This document shows positions 1 to 8,600 of a stretch of 64,000 nucleotides of DNA, in pieces. Below the pieces are notes generated by a model, which was given only the letters and a program-made list of their open reading frames with translations, made no database searches and was not told the DNA's origin. Source of the DNA: Pontiellaceae bacterium B12227 (GTDB taxonomy: Bacteria > Verrucomicrobiota > Kiritimatiellia > Kiritimatiellales > Pontiellaceae); NCBI GenBank assembly GCA_029432775.1, contig JAROAZ010000015.1, positions 81,547-145,546 on the forward strand, read 5' to 3'. How positions within the stretch are numbered: position 1 is the first letter of the stretch; every line of letters begins with the position of its first letter. The position numbers were made by a program, and so were the translations under genes.

Positions 1-1
1 T

Positions 2-2986
2 GCTACCGGCCTGCCGCACTACGGCCATCTGCTCGCCGGCACCATCAAGGACATCATCCCGCGCTATCAGGCGATGAGGGGACATTATGTCTCACGCCGC
101 TTCGGTTGGGACTGCCACGGATTGCCGATCGAGGCCCTGGCGCAGGAGGCGCTCGGTCTGGCCGGAGCACCGGCCATTAAAGAGGCCGGGGTGGATGTTT
201 TCAACGAGCAGTGCCGCTCCATGGTGACCAAATATGTGGAGGAGTGGGAAAAAACCGTAACCCGCATGGGACGCTGGGTGGATTTTGAAAACGACTATAA
301 AACCATGGACACCCCGTTCATGGAGACCATCTGGTGGGTCTTTTCCGAGCTTTGGAAGCAGGACCGCGTTTACAAAGCCCACCGCATCATGCCCTACAGC
401 TGGAAGCTGAATACGCCGCTTTCCAACTTTGAAGCCGGCCGCAACTATCAGGATGTGCAGGACCCGGCTATTACCGTTCGGGTCAAGCTGCTCGATTTTG
501 AATTCGAAGATGCCGCGGCCCTGATCTGGACGACGACCCCGTGGACGCTGCCTTCAAATCTGGCCATCTGTGCCGGTCCCGACATCGACTATGTGGCCAT
601 TAAGGATAAAGAGACCCATCAGGTATTTGTGTTGGCTCAGGCGCGCCTTTCGGCCTACTACAAAAAGGAAGAGGAATACGAAATCCTCAAATCCTATAAG
701 GGTTCAGAGTTGAAGGGGCTGAAATACGAGCCGATTTTCGATTTCTTTGCTGATAACGAAAACTCGTTCCAGATTCTGAACGACGACTTTGTTTCCACGG
801 AAGACGGAACCGGCATTGTGCACATGGCTCCGGCCTACGGGGAGGATGACTACCGTATCTGCCGCGAAATCGGCATCCCGCTGGTCGATCCGCTCGACGA
901 CGACTGTGTCTTCACAGCCAAGGTGCCGGATTATGAAGGGCAATTCTGTAAAGATGCGGATAAAGCCATCATTAAAGCACTCAAGCATGGCGGTAAATTG
1001 ATCCACCAGAGTACGATACAGCATAGCTATCCGTTCTGCGAACGCACCGATACCCCGCTGATCTACCGGGCGATTGATGCCTGGTATGTCCGCGTGGAAG
1101 ACCTGCGCGAGCGCATGCTTAAGAACAACGAAAGCGTGCACTGGACGCCCGACTATGTCGGCGAAAAGCGCTTTGCCAACTGGCTGGCCGATGCCAAGGA
1201 CTGGAATATCAGCCGCAACCGTTTCTGGGGCTCCTGTATCCCGGTCTGGGTGAATGTGGAAGACAAGTCCGACATGATCTGCATCGATTCCATCGAAAAA
1301 CTGGAAGAACTGTCCGGTCAGAAGGTCACGGATCTGCATAAACATTATGTGGACGAAATCCTGATCGAACAGGATGGAAAGACCTACAAACGCACGCCGG
1401 AAGTGCTCGACTGCTGGTTCGAGTCCGGTTCCATGCCGTATGCGCAGAATCACTATCCGTTTGAAAACAAAGAGCACTTCGAGGCCAACTTCCCGGCGGA
1501 CTTTATTGCCGAGGGGCTGGATCAGACCCGCGGCTGGTTCTACACCCTGATGGTGCTTTCCACGGCGCTGCACGATAAACCGGCCTTTAAAAATGTGGTC
1601 GTGAACGGAATGGTGCTGGCCGAAGACGGACTGAAAATGTCCAAACGTCTGAAAAACTATCCGGATCCGACGCTTGTCATCAATAAATACGGGGCCGATG
1701 CGCTGCGCCTTTACATGATCTATTCTCCGGTCGTCCGCGCGGAATCGCTGCGCCTTTCCGAGGATGGGGTGAAAAACTCGCTCCGCCACCTGATCCTGCC
1801 GTGGTGGAACGCCTACAGCTTCTTTATCACCTACGCCAATATCGATGGCTGGACGCCGGAGCAGTCGGTTCCGGAGCGCGACAATCTGATGGATCGCTGG
1901 ATTCAGAGTTCGCTGGCCCGTCTCGAACAGCAGGTGACCGATGCAATGGACCGTTACGACCTGCAGGCGTCCGTTCGCCCGTTTGTGGCCTTTATTGAGG
2001 ACCTGACCAACTGGTATATCCGCCGCTCGCGTCGCCGTTTCTGGAAAACAGAGGACGACAACGACAAAGTGCAGGCCTATTCCACGCTCTACGACGTGTT
2101 GCTCGGCCTCTGCAAAATTGCCGCGCCGTTTACGCCGTTTATCTCGGAAACCATCTATCAGAACCTGAAAACCGACGTGATGCCGGATTCCGTTCATCTG
2201 AACGATTTCCCCACCGCCGCCGATGCCAAGCGCGACGAGGTGCTGGAAGGCCAGATGGCTGTGGTGATGAGTGCGGTTGAGCAGGGGCGTACCCTGAGGG
2301 CGGAATACAAACTCAAAAACCGCCAGCCGCTTGCGAAGATGCATGTGGTGTGCGACGACGAAAAATTGCTGGGCAATATCCAGGTATTGGAAAGTCTCAT
2401 TTCCGACGAGCTGAATGTGCGCGCCGTGGAATTCGGTACGGATTCTTCCGAACTGGCCACCATTCAGGCCAAACCCAACTTTAAGCAGCTCGGACCGAAA
2501 CTCGGCCCGCTGATGAAAAAGGCCGTTCCGCTGATCAACAGCCTGACCGATGAACAGATTGCGGCTATTTCCGCCGGGGAGACCGTTCCGGTTGAACTGG
2601 AAGGAAAGAGCGTTGAGCTGACCTCTGCCGATATTGAAATCGTGCGGAATCCGAAAGAAGGCATGGCGGTCAGCGCCGAAGGGGCGCTGGTGGTCGGACT
2701 TGATACGCAGCTGAATGATGACCTGATTGCTGAAGGGTTGGCCCGCGAATTTGTCAATAAGGTACAGAACCTGCGTAAAGAAATGGATCTGGAGATTACG
2801 CAGCGCATAAGCATTGGATTCAGCTCCGATGAAGAGATCGAAACCGCTGTTTCCAATCATCAGAACTATATCGAAGGGGAAACGCTTGCTGTTGCCTGTG
2901 AAAAGGCGGCGGTTGATGTGGAAAATTGTACGGAATTAGATTTGAACGGACACTCCTGTTCAGTGTCTATCACTGCCGCTGACTAA
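2..2986 (+). CDS. ileS: Isoleucyl-tRNA synthetase, 5' end cut by window edge
   Basis: This enzyme charges tRNA-Ile with isoleucine in the cytosol. The frame is open from base 2, so the true start lies outside the window; 994 codons are visible. The class I signature appears as HYGH at codons 6-9, and the second signature is KMSKR at 1634-1648. The CP1 editing domain starts near 529 with a TTTPWTLPSN stretch, and an anticodon-binding domain follows the catalytic core. The HYGH and KMSKR forms and the C-terminal region resemble the eukaryotic-type (type 2) IleRS found in some bacteria; that subtype is inferred from motifs, not alignment. The dksA-like gene follows about 100 bp downstream on the same strand. 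Confidence 0.96.
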   Translation, partial: ATGLPHYGHLLAGTIKDIIPRYQAMRGHYVSRRFGWDCHGLPIEALAQEALGLAGAPAIKEAGVDVFNEQCRSMVTKYVEEWEKTVTRMGRWVDFENDYKTMDTPFMETIWWVFSELWKQDRVYKAHRIMPYSWKLNTPLSNFEAGRNYQDVQDPAITVRVKLLDFEFEDAAALIWTTTPWTLPSNLAICAGPDIDYVAIKDKETHQVFVLAQARLSAYYKKEEEYEILKSYKGSELKGLKYEPIFDFFADNENSFQILNDDFVSTEDGTGIVHMAPAYGEDDYRICREIGIPLVDPLDDDCVFTAKVPDYEGQFCKDADKAIIKALKHGGKLIHQSTIQHSYPFCERTDTPLIYRAIDAWYVRVEDLRERMLKNNESVHWTPDYVGEKRFANWLADAKDWNISRNRFWGSCIPVWVNVEDKSDMICIDSIEKLEELSGQKVTDLHKHYVDEILIEQDGKTYKRTPEVLDCWFESGSMPYAQNHYPFENKEHFEANFPADFIAEGLDQTRGWFYTLMVLSTALHDKPAFKNVVVNGMVLAEDGLKMSKRLKNYPDPTLVINKYGADALRLYMIYSPVVRAESLRLSEDGVKNSLRHLILPWWNAYSFFITYANIDGWTPEQSVPERDNLMDRWIQSSLARLEQQVTDAMDRYDLQASVRPFVAFIEDLTNWYIRRSRRRFWKTEDDNDKVQAYSTLYDVLLGLCKIAAPFTPFISETIYQNLKTDVMPDSVHLNDFPTAADAKRDEVLEGQMAVVMSAVEQGRTLRAEYKLKNRQPLAKMHVVCDDEKLLGNIQVLESLISDELNVRAVEFGTDSSELATIQAKPNFKQLGPKLGPLMKKAVPLINSLTDEQIAAISAGETVPVELEGKSVELTSADIEIVRNPKEGMAVSAEGALVVGLDTQLNDDLIAEGLAREFVNKVQNLRKEMDLEITQRISIGFSSDEEIETAVSNHQNYIEGETLAVACEKAAVDVENCTELDLNGHSCSVSITAAD

Positions 2987-3084
2987 TAGGCGTATATGCT
3001 GATTGACACTGCTTAGGGCAGATGATAAATACCCAACCCTTTATTCGGGTTTGGAACGAAATTTTGATTGGAGAACTCTCGGAA

Positions 3085-3609
3085 ATGGCTACGAAAAAGA
3101 CAGCTAAAAAGGCGCCAGCAAAAAAGGCTGCGACCAAGAAAACCGCTAAGAAAGAGGTCGCCCCTGTTGCGATGTCCAGCGGTGGACCGCTCACAGGTAA
3201 AGTGGGTAGAAACAAGCATTTTACTGCAAAGCAGCTTAAAGAGCAGCTGAAGCGCCTGTTGATTCTGCGTGAGCGTGTGAGTGGAGAAATTCTTTCCATT
3301 AACCGCGACTCCCTGAGTTCTAACGACCGCGATCCATCGTTGTCGGATCAGGGCACCGACACGTTCGACCGCGAGTTCGCTCTCAATCAGCTTTCCAATG
3401 AGCAGGATGTGCTCTTTGAAATCGACGAAGCCATTCGCCGCATTGAAAAGGGTGCATACGGCATTTGCGAAATGACCGAAGAGCCGATCAATATCGAGCG
3501 TCTCGAAGCACTTCCTTATGTTCGCTACTCCATCAAGGCACAGTCGGAAATCGAAAAAGGGCAGGCTCACACCTATCGTCCGTTCGGTTCCACCATGCAA
3601 AGCGAGTAA
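3085..3609 (+). CDS. DksA/TraR-family protein with degenerate zinc finger
   Basis: This is a 174-aa protein of the DksA/TraR family, whose members act on RNA polymerase. I chose the ATG at 3085 over one at 3022 because a GGAG lies upstream and the protein then opens with a lysine/alanine-rich tail (MATKKTAKKAPAKK). The coiled-coil part has FDREFALNQL followed by a long helix. The C-terminal block, GAYGICEMTEEPINIERLEA then PYVRYSIKAQ, aligns with the usual four-cysteine finger but keeps only one cysteine; the others read Thr, Ser and Ala. Zinc binding is therefore unlikely, although the fold may remain. The stop is 20 bp before lspA. Confidence 0.88.
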   Translation: MATKKTAKKAPAKKAATKKTAKKEVAPVAMSSGGPLTGKVGRNKHFTAKQLKEQLKRLLILRERVSGEILSINRDSLSSNDRDPSLSDQGTDTFDREFALNQLSNEQDVLFEIDEAIRRIEKGAYGICEMTEEPINIERLEALPYVRYSIKAQSEIEKGQAHTYRPFGSTMQSE

Positions 3610-3629
3610 GCTCGCCCCGAAAGGTCCGA

Positions 3630-4109
3630 ATGCTGGTTCTACTGATTGGTTTGGCTATTCTGTTTCTGGATCAGCTGACCAAACAGGCGGTTCGGGATAA
3701 CCTGAACTATTCCGATTCCGTGCCGGTCATTGATGGTTTTTTCAACCTCGTTTATGTCCGGAACGATGGTGCCGCCTGGAACATTCTGAGCGGTCACGGC
3801 ATTGTACTCATTCTCATCTCTGCCGGTGTGCTGGTCGCACTCTATATTTTCCGCGATAAGATCATCGAAGGAAAAAAGCTCAACGAAGTCCTCATGGGCC
3901 TGCTGATCGGCGGCATTGCCGGAAACCTGATCGACCGGATCCGTTTCGGTTGGGTCACCGACTTCCTCGATTTCGAATTCGGTTCCTATCACTATCCTTC
4001 GTTTAATGTTGCCGACTCGGCCATCTGCATCGTCTTTGCCATCTATCTGATCTCCAGCATGTGGTCTGAACTGCAGAAGAAAAAAAAGCCGGAGTTGGAA
4101 CAGGAATGA
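3630..4109 (+). CDS. lspA: Lipoprotein signal peptidase (signal peptidase II)
   Basis: This inner-membrane aspartyl protease removes signal peptides from prolipoproteins. At 159 aa it has the normal length and four hydrophobic segments. The family motifs are present: DQLTKQ near the N-terminus, NDGAAWN, and the two catalytic aspartates in GNLIDRI and FNVADSAI. The frame stays open upstream to 3465, but that part overlaps the dksA-like gene. The ATG at 3630 is preceded by AAAGG and gives a proper hydrophobic N-terminus. The stop overlaps the miaA start by 4 bp (ATGA), so the two are probably translationally coupled. Confidence 0.95.
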   Translation: MLVLLIGLAILFLDQLTKQAVRDNLNYSDSVPVIDGFFNLVYVRNDGAAWNILSGHGIVLILISAGVLVALYIFRDKIIEGKKLNEVLMGLLIGGIAGNLIDRIRFGWVTDFLDFEFGSYHYPSFNVADSAICIVFAIYLISSMWSELQKKKKPELEQE

Positions 4110-5020
4110 CCGCATCGGCCAATTTCCTGGTCGGCACCACGGCTTCCGGCAAAAGCGGCATCGCGCAATACATCGCCGAGCGCGAAGGACAGTTGATTGT
4201 CTCCGCCGACTCCATGAACCTCTACCGGGGCATGGACATCGGAACGGCCAAGCCGACTGCCAACGAGCGGAAAACCGCCGACTACGCCGGCTTCGATCTC
4301 GCCGAGCCCACCGAGAAATTCAATGTTGCCGCCTATCTCGATGCCGTGCGCCCTTCCTTTGAATCCGGGCGCGAAATCATCGTCGCCGGCGGCACCGGCC
4401 TCTATGTCAAATGCCTCACCGAAGGTTTCGATGTCGTTTCCCCCGAAAATTCCAACCTGCGGAAGGAACTCGAAGCTCTCGATTTCCAGACCCTGGAAAA
4501 ACGCGCCCAAACCGAAGCAACCGAGCTGTTTGAAAAGCTGACGATTGACGATCAGAAAAATCCCCGCCGTCTCGTCCGCATTCTCGAGCGTACCGCAGGC
4601 GTCCCGCCTGCCCCGCAGCACAGCTCCTGGAACTCCCGGCCCAAACCCAAACTCATCGGTCTGCACGTTGAGCGCGAGGTGCTGCTGCAGCGCATTGAAA
4701 AGCGCGTGGAGCAAATGTATGCCGACGGCCTGCTCGCCGAAGCCGAACAGCTTTTGAAACTCGACCTGTCCCAAACCGCCATGCAGGCGATTGGCTATGC
4801 CGAGGCTTTTGCCGCCATCAAAGGCGAAATGACGTTGGAACAGGCGAAAGAAAAAACCATCATCCGCACCCGCCAGCTCGCCAAGCGCCAGATGACCTGG
4901 TTCCGGAATCAACTCAATGTGGAATGGATCGATACCGCAAAGTTCCAAACCCTGGAAAATCTCGCCGAAGCCGTTTCCAATGCCTGGAAAACAATCGGCC
5001 CCACACCGATCGTATTTTAA
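4106..5020 (+). CDS. miaA: tRNA dimethylallyltransferase
   Basis: MiaA transfers a dimethylallyl group to A37 of tRNAs that read UNN codons. The 304-aa protein has the P-loop GTTASGKS at the N-terminus, the SADSMNLYRGMDIGTAKPT block and AGGTGLYVK. Two oddities are visible. At about residues 162-176 the usual linker after RRLVRILE is replaced by a TAGVPPAP stretch encoded by a 7-bp-arm GC palindrome at 4595-4611, which looks like a small repeat inserted in frame. Three copies of the TTCCA-N5-TGGAA palindrome also lie inside the gene (4484, 4943, 4975). The start overlaps the lspA stop. Confidence 0.94.
   Translation: MTASANFLVGTTASGKSGIAQYIAEREGQLIVSADSMNLYRGMDIGTAKPTANERKTADYAGFDLAEPTEKFNVAAYLDAVRPSFESGREIIVAGGTGLYVKCLTEGFDVVSPENSNLRKELEALDFQTLEKRAQTEATELFEKLTIDDQKNPRRLVRILERTAGVPPAPQHSSWNSRPKPKLIGLHVEREVLLQRIEKRVEQMYADGLLAEAEQLLKLDLSQTAMQAIGYAEAFAAIKGEMTLEQAKEKTIIRTRQLAKRQMTWFRNQLNVEWIDTAKFQTLENLAEAVSNAWKTIGPTPIVF
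4595..4611. repeat. GC-rich palindrome inside miaA
   Basis: Perfect 7-bp arms GCAGGCG and CGCCTGC surround a TCC loop. It encodes the TAGVPPA stretch in the MiaA linker and looks like a short REP-type element carried in frame. Confidence 0.6.
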
Positions 5021-5032
5021 ACCATCAATTTG

Positions 5033-5076
5033 CACTAATCTTCACTAATTAGTGCCAATTAGTGGGGATTAGTGGT
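5033..5076. repeat. ATTAGTG word repeats with a 12-bp palindrome
   Basis: The miaA-hflX gap is built from repeated CACTAAT/ATTAGTG words, including the perfect palindrome CACTAATTAGTG at 5043-5054. It sits where the hflX ribosome-binding site would be expected. Confidence 0.6.
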
Positions 5077-5089
5077 TTATAAGTCAGCT

Positions 5090-6367
5090 ATGTCCGAATT
5101 ATATCAAATGCAGAACGACGATGCCGAAACCGTACTCCTTATTGGAGTCGTTCTTCGAAACGAAGAAGAATGGAAGGTCAAGGATACGATGGACGAGCTG
5201 GCCCAGCTCGCCGAAAGCGCGGGGGCCGTGGTGGCCGGCCGCTTCATGGTGCGCCAGCAGAAAATCAAAGCCGGGCACTACATCGGAACCGGCAAGGCCG
5301 AAGAGATCTCCGATTGGATCAAAGAAAACCGCGTGTCGCTGGTGGTTTTTGACGACGATCTGACTCCGGCGCAGGGCCGCAACCTGCAAAACGTTTTTGA
5401 AACCCGAGTCCTCGACCGCACGCAGCTGATTCTCGATATTTTCGCCCAGCGCGCCCAGACCAAAGAAGGCTGTCTGCAGGTTGAGCTGGCTCAGCACCAA
5501 TATCTGCTGCCGCGGCTGCGCAACATGTGGACGCACTTGGAACGTCAGAAGGGGGGAATCGGTTTGAAGGGGCCGGGCGAAACGCAGCTCGAAATGGACC
5601 GCCGCCGTCTGCAGGAACTGGTCCGCACGCTCAAGCGCGACCTCGCCCTGGTGCGCACCCGCCGCACCGAACAGCGCCGCGGCCGTCGCCGGCATGGCTG
5701 GGCGCTCGTTTCCATTGTGGGCTATACCAATGCCGGTAAATCAACGCTTTTGAACCGCTTGTCCGGTGCTGAAATCTATGTCGAGGACCAACTCTTTGCC
5801 ACCCTCGATCCCACCACGCGCCAGGTGGAACTGCCGAATCATGAACCCACGCTCATGACAGATACGGTGGGCTTCATCCAAAAGCTGCCGCATCATCTGG
5901 TCGATTCCTTTAAAGCCACGCTCGAAGAGGTGGTTGAAGCCGATCTGCTCGTACACGTCATCGATGCCTCGCACCCGCAGGTCGAAACTCAAATCGAAGC
6001 GGTGCACAAAGTGCTCGATGAAATCGGCGGACTCGACAAACCCATGCTCTACGTCTTTAACAAGATCGATGAGGAGCGCGGACGGAATGCCGCCAAACGG
6101 CTGCGGCGCCAGTACCCGAAGTCGGTCGCTGTTTCGGCCAAAGACGGCGAAAATTTCGACATCCTGTTTGAAGATCTGGCCGACTGCCTGAAAGGCCGGA
6201 AAGTGGAAATGAAGCTCTCCGTTCCGCTCAGCGAAGGCAAGTTGCTTGCCACCCTCCAGAAAAACGCCTCCATCCTGGAAGAGGAATATGAAGGCGCTAA
6301 CGCCGACCTGCTCGTCCGCGTTTCCCCCCGCGTCGCCGCGCAGTGCGAACCTTTCCTGGTGGAGTAA
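5090..6367 (+). CDS. hflX: GTPase HflX
   Basis: HflX is a ribosome-associated GTPase that splits stalled 70S ribosomes. The 425-aa protein has the N-terminal HflX domain (GTGKAEEISDWI and the ELAQHQYLLPRLRNMW helix), the glycine-rich linker GGIGLKGPGETQLEMDRR, then the G domain: G1 GYTNAGKST, G3 DTVGF, G4 NKID and G5 SAK. I chose the ATG at 5090; an in-frame GTG at 5072 would add six residues, and neither has a clear ribosome-binding site. The upstream gap is filled with ATTAGTG words. It follows miaA, matching the common miaA-hflX neighbourhood. Confidence 0.94.
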   Translation: MSELYQMQNDDAETVLLIGVVLRNEEEWKVKDTMDELAQLAESAGAVVAGRFMVRQQKIKAGHYIGTGKAEEISDWIKENRVSLVVFDDDLTPAQGRNLQNVFETRVLDRTQLILDIFAQRAQTKEGCLQVELAQHQYLLPRLRNMWTHLERQKGGIGLKGPGETQLEMDRRRLQELVRTLKRDLALVRTRRTEQRRGRRRHGWALVSIVGYTNAGKSTLLNRLSGAEIYVEDQLFATLDPTTRQVELPNHEPTLMTDTVGFIQKLPHHLVDSFKATLEEVVEADLLVHVIDASHPQVETQIEAVHKVLDEIGGLDKPMLYVFNKIDEERGRNAAKRLRRQYPKSVAVSAKDGENFDILFEDLADCLKGRKVEMKLSVPLSEGKLLATLQKNASILEEEYEGANADLLVRVSPRVAAQCEPFLVE

Positions 6368-6370
6368 AGC

Positions 6371-6409
6371 CCCCGGTCAGCCGGTTCATTTATGCGCCGG
6401 GGTCTTTCT
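6371..6409 (+). terminator. Possible terminator after hflX
   Basis: CCCCGG at 6371-6376 pairs with CCGGGG at 6397-6402 across a 20-nt loop and is followed by TCTTTCTTTG. The long loop makes it weak. Confidence 0.4.
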
Positions 6410-6433
6410 TTGAAACATCTTCATCCGCACCCA

Positions 6434-6461
6434 TTGCATCGCTATAAAATGCTGATATACT
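6434..6461 (+). promoter_or_regulatory. Sigma-70-like promoter for the double-cubane operon
   Basis: TTGCAT (6434-6439), a 16-bp spacer and TATACT (6456-6461) lie 38 bp before the ATG of the next gene. Confidence 0.6.
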
Positions 6462-6498
6462 GTATCCCTTTTAAATAATTTATTCATAGGGGGATCAA

Positions 6499-7776
6499 AT
6501 GGCTGATTATAGAGCAATGTGGAAAGACCTGGGAATGAATCTGGAAGCGCACGATATGTTGCTGGATTTTCTCGGAAAATATTATGCGGATACATTCCTA
6601 ACGCAGAACGAGCGCCCGGAAGGGATGGACTATTTTAATTTTGTGATGAGCGAGGTGCATGGGCTTCGCATCAAAGAACTGATGGACCAGAAGGCCGTGG
6701 GCCGGAAAGTGATTGGAGCCTATTGCGTGTTTGTGCCCGAGGAGCTGGTTCTGGCGGTTGATGCAACGCTGGTGGGCTTGTGCGCGGGGGCGGACTATGC
6801 GCTCGACCAGGTTGAGCAGTATTTGCCGCGCAATACCTGCGCGCTGATTAAGTCGGCATTCGGGTTTAAGCTGGGCGGGGTTTGCCCTTATCTCGAGGCG
6901 ACGGATCTGGTGGTGGGCGAGAATACGTGCGATGGCAAGAAGAAGGCTTTTGAATCGCTCGGCGGCCTGATCGATAATCTCTATGTGATGGACCTCCCAC
7001 AAGTGAAATCTGAGCAGGGCCGCGCACTGCTCAAGGCCGAATACATCCGCTTTAAAGAGCAGATCGAAGAGCTTACCGGCGTAACGATCACGGCGGAAAA
7101 ACTCAAGGAATCGATTGCGGTTGTAAATGCCAAGCGCGGTGCGCTGCATCGGCTGGCAAAACTGCGCGGTGCCGACCCGGCCCCGATTTCCGGACTGGAC
7201 GCGCTGCTGGCGAACCAGATTGCGTTCTTCGATGATCCTGTCCGCTTTACGGCTTCTGTGAACACCATTTGTGATGAGCTCGAAAAACGCGTGGCCGATA
7301 AGGTGGGCGTGTTCCCGCAAGGCACTCCCCGCATCCTCATTTCCGGTTGCCCGATGGCGGTGCCGAACTGGAAACTTCCGGCCATCATCGAATCGTGCGG
7401 CGGCGTCATTGTGGGCGAGGAGTCCTGCATCGGTGAGCGCGGCTGCCGCAATCTGGTTTCCACCGCCGCCGAGTCCGTTGATGAACTGATCGATGGAATT
7501 GTCGACCGTTACTTCAAGGTGGATTGCGCGGTCTTTACACCCAACCGCGAGCGCGTTGAGCATATCGAAGAAATGTTCCAGGGCTCGAATGCCGACGGCG
7601 TCATTCATTACGGCCTGCAGTTCTGTCAGCCCTATCTGATGGAAGCAATGGATGTGGAGAAAAAGCTGGAGGATAGTGATATTCCGGTGCTGCGCGTTGA
7701 AACCGATTATGGGCAGGAAGATGTCGGGCAGCTCAAAACGCGTGTTGAAGCTTTTGTTGAGCAGTTGCGGCCCTGA
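6499..7776 (+). CDS. Double-cubane cluster / 2-hydroxyacyl-CoA dehydratase D-type protein
   Basis: This 425-aa protein belongs to the HgdB/FldC/BcrC family, whose members bind iron-sulfur clusters and take part in difficult two-electron reductions. Cysteines that could hold the cluster lie in GENTCDGKK, ISGCPM and EESCIGERGC; the two-cysteine ESCIGERGC arrangement is typical of this family. It is a single subunit rather than a HgdA/HgdB pair, and its activator gene follows with a 1-bp stop/start overlap, which fits the double-cubane cluster protein type. GGGGG precedes the start, and a good promoter lies at 6434-6461. The substrate is unknown. It is presumably oxygen-sensitive, which suggests anaerobic life. 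Confidence 0.85.
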   Translation: MADYRAMWKDLGMNLEAHDMLLDFLGKYYADTFLTQNERPEGMDYFNFVMSEVHGLRIKELMDQKAVGRKVIGAYCVFVPEELVLAVDATLVGLCAGADYALDQVEQYLPRNTCALIKSAFGFKLGGVCPYLEATDLVVGENTCDGKKKAFESLGGLIDNLYVMDLPQVKSEQGRALLKAEYIRFKEQIEELTGVTITAEKLKESIAVVNAKRGALHRLAKLRGADPAPISGLDALLANQIAFFDDPVRFTASVNTICDELEKRVADKVGVFPQGTPRILISGCPMAVPNWKLPAIIESCGGVIVGEESCIGERGCRNLVSTAAESVDELIDGIVDRYFKVDCAVFTPNRERVEHIEEMFQGSNADGVIHYGLQFCQPYLMEAMDVEKKLEDSDIPVLRVETDYGQEDVGQLKTRVEAFVEQLRP

Positions 7777-8522
7777 TGCGTTTTGCCGGCATAGATATTG
7801 GTTCGAGAAGTATCGAGCTGGTGGTGATCGAGGACGGCGAACCGGTCGAGGTGCGTGAGACCCCGACCGGACACGACCCGATGGTGGGCGCGCGGGAGCT
7901 GCTCGATGGAGTCTCCTTTGAGCGTATTATGGCCACGGGCTATGGCCGCGATCTGTTTGAAATCGAGTTTGATGCCGCCGATACCGTTACCGAGATCAAG
8001 GCCTACGCCCGCGGGGCCGTGGCGCTCCATCCGGCAACGAACGTGATTCTGGATATTGGCGGGCAGGACACCAAGGTGATTGCGCTAACCGATAAAGGCC
8101 GCGTTAAAAAGTTCGAGATGAATGACCGCTGTGCCGCAGGGACCGGAAAGTTCCTGGAAATGATGGGGCGCGCTCTGGGCTACGAACTTCAGGAATTCGG
8201 AGAACAGGCCTTGCGGGGCAGCAACGAAATCGTGATCAACAGCATGTGCGCTGTTTTTGCCGAGTCCGAGGTTACTTCTCTGATCGCCAAAGGGATCGAC
8301 CGGCGCGACATCGCGCTCGGGCTTCATCTTTCGGTTGTGAAGCGCGCGCTTTCAATGATTAACCGCATTGCTGCATCCGGTGCGCTGCTGTTTGCCGGAG
8401 GCGTTGCGCACAATCGTTGCGTGCGGCACCTTTTGGGCGAGCATCTGCAGGTGCCGGTTCATGTTCCCGATCAACCGCAGCACGTCGGAGCCTACGGCGC
8501 CGCCTTGCTGGCCGGCGAATAA
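7776..8522 (+). CDS. Acyl-CoA dehydratase activase (ASKHA ATPase, HgdC-like)
   Basis: This 248-aa protein is of the HgdC/BcrA-D activator type. These homodimeric ATPases carry one [4Fe-4S] cluster between subunits and push an electron into the partner iron-sulfur protein at the cost of ATP. Visible features are the phosphate-1 loop GIDIGSRSIE, the DIGGQDTK loop, the cluster-binding cysteine in NDRCAAGTGKFLE, a second cysteine in NSMCAVFAESE, and the adenosine motif FAGGVAHN. Its ATG overlaps the last base of the upstream stop, so the pair is almost certainly one operon and one redox machine. No further operon member is seen before the repeat at 8548. Confidence 0.9.
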   Translation: MRFAGIDIGSRSIELVVIEDGEPVEVRETPTGHDPMVGARELLDGVSFERIMATGYGRDLFEIEFDAADTVTEIKAYARGAVALHPATNVILDIGGQDTKVIALTDKGRVKKFEMNDRCAAGTGKFLEMMGRALGYELQEFGEQALRGSNEIVINSMCAVFAESEVTSLIAKGIDRRDIALGLHLSVVKRALSMINRIAASGALLFAGGVAHNRCVRHLLGEHLQVPVHVPDQPQHVGAYGAALLAGE

Positions 8523-8547
8523 TAAATCTGTAAGGGGAATGTGAAGA

Positions 8548-8600
8548 AGCCGGCACATAGTGCCGGCTGTACTGGGTACAGCCGCCGCTGCGCGGTGGTT
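8548..8600. repeat. REP-like element, copy 1
   Basis: It opens with a perfect 9-bp hairpin AGCCGGCAC-ATA-GTGCCGGCT (8548-8568), followed by GTACTGGGTACAGCC and a GCCGC-rich palindromic tail. It aligns with the element at 15080-15136. It lies between two genes that converge and may also act as a terminator. Confidence 0.7.

Noticed and set aside
704..2860. A 718-codon open frame antisense to ileS
   Set aside because: Its codons mirror the strongly conserved IleRS gene, and its product is a His/Arg/Phe-rich shadow with no family resemblance.
4043..5035. A 330-codon minus-strand frame over miaA
   Set aside because: It is the complement of a gene with all MiaA motifs; no ribosome-binding site or recognisable domain.
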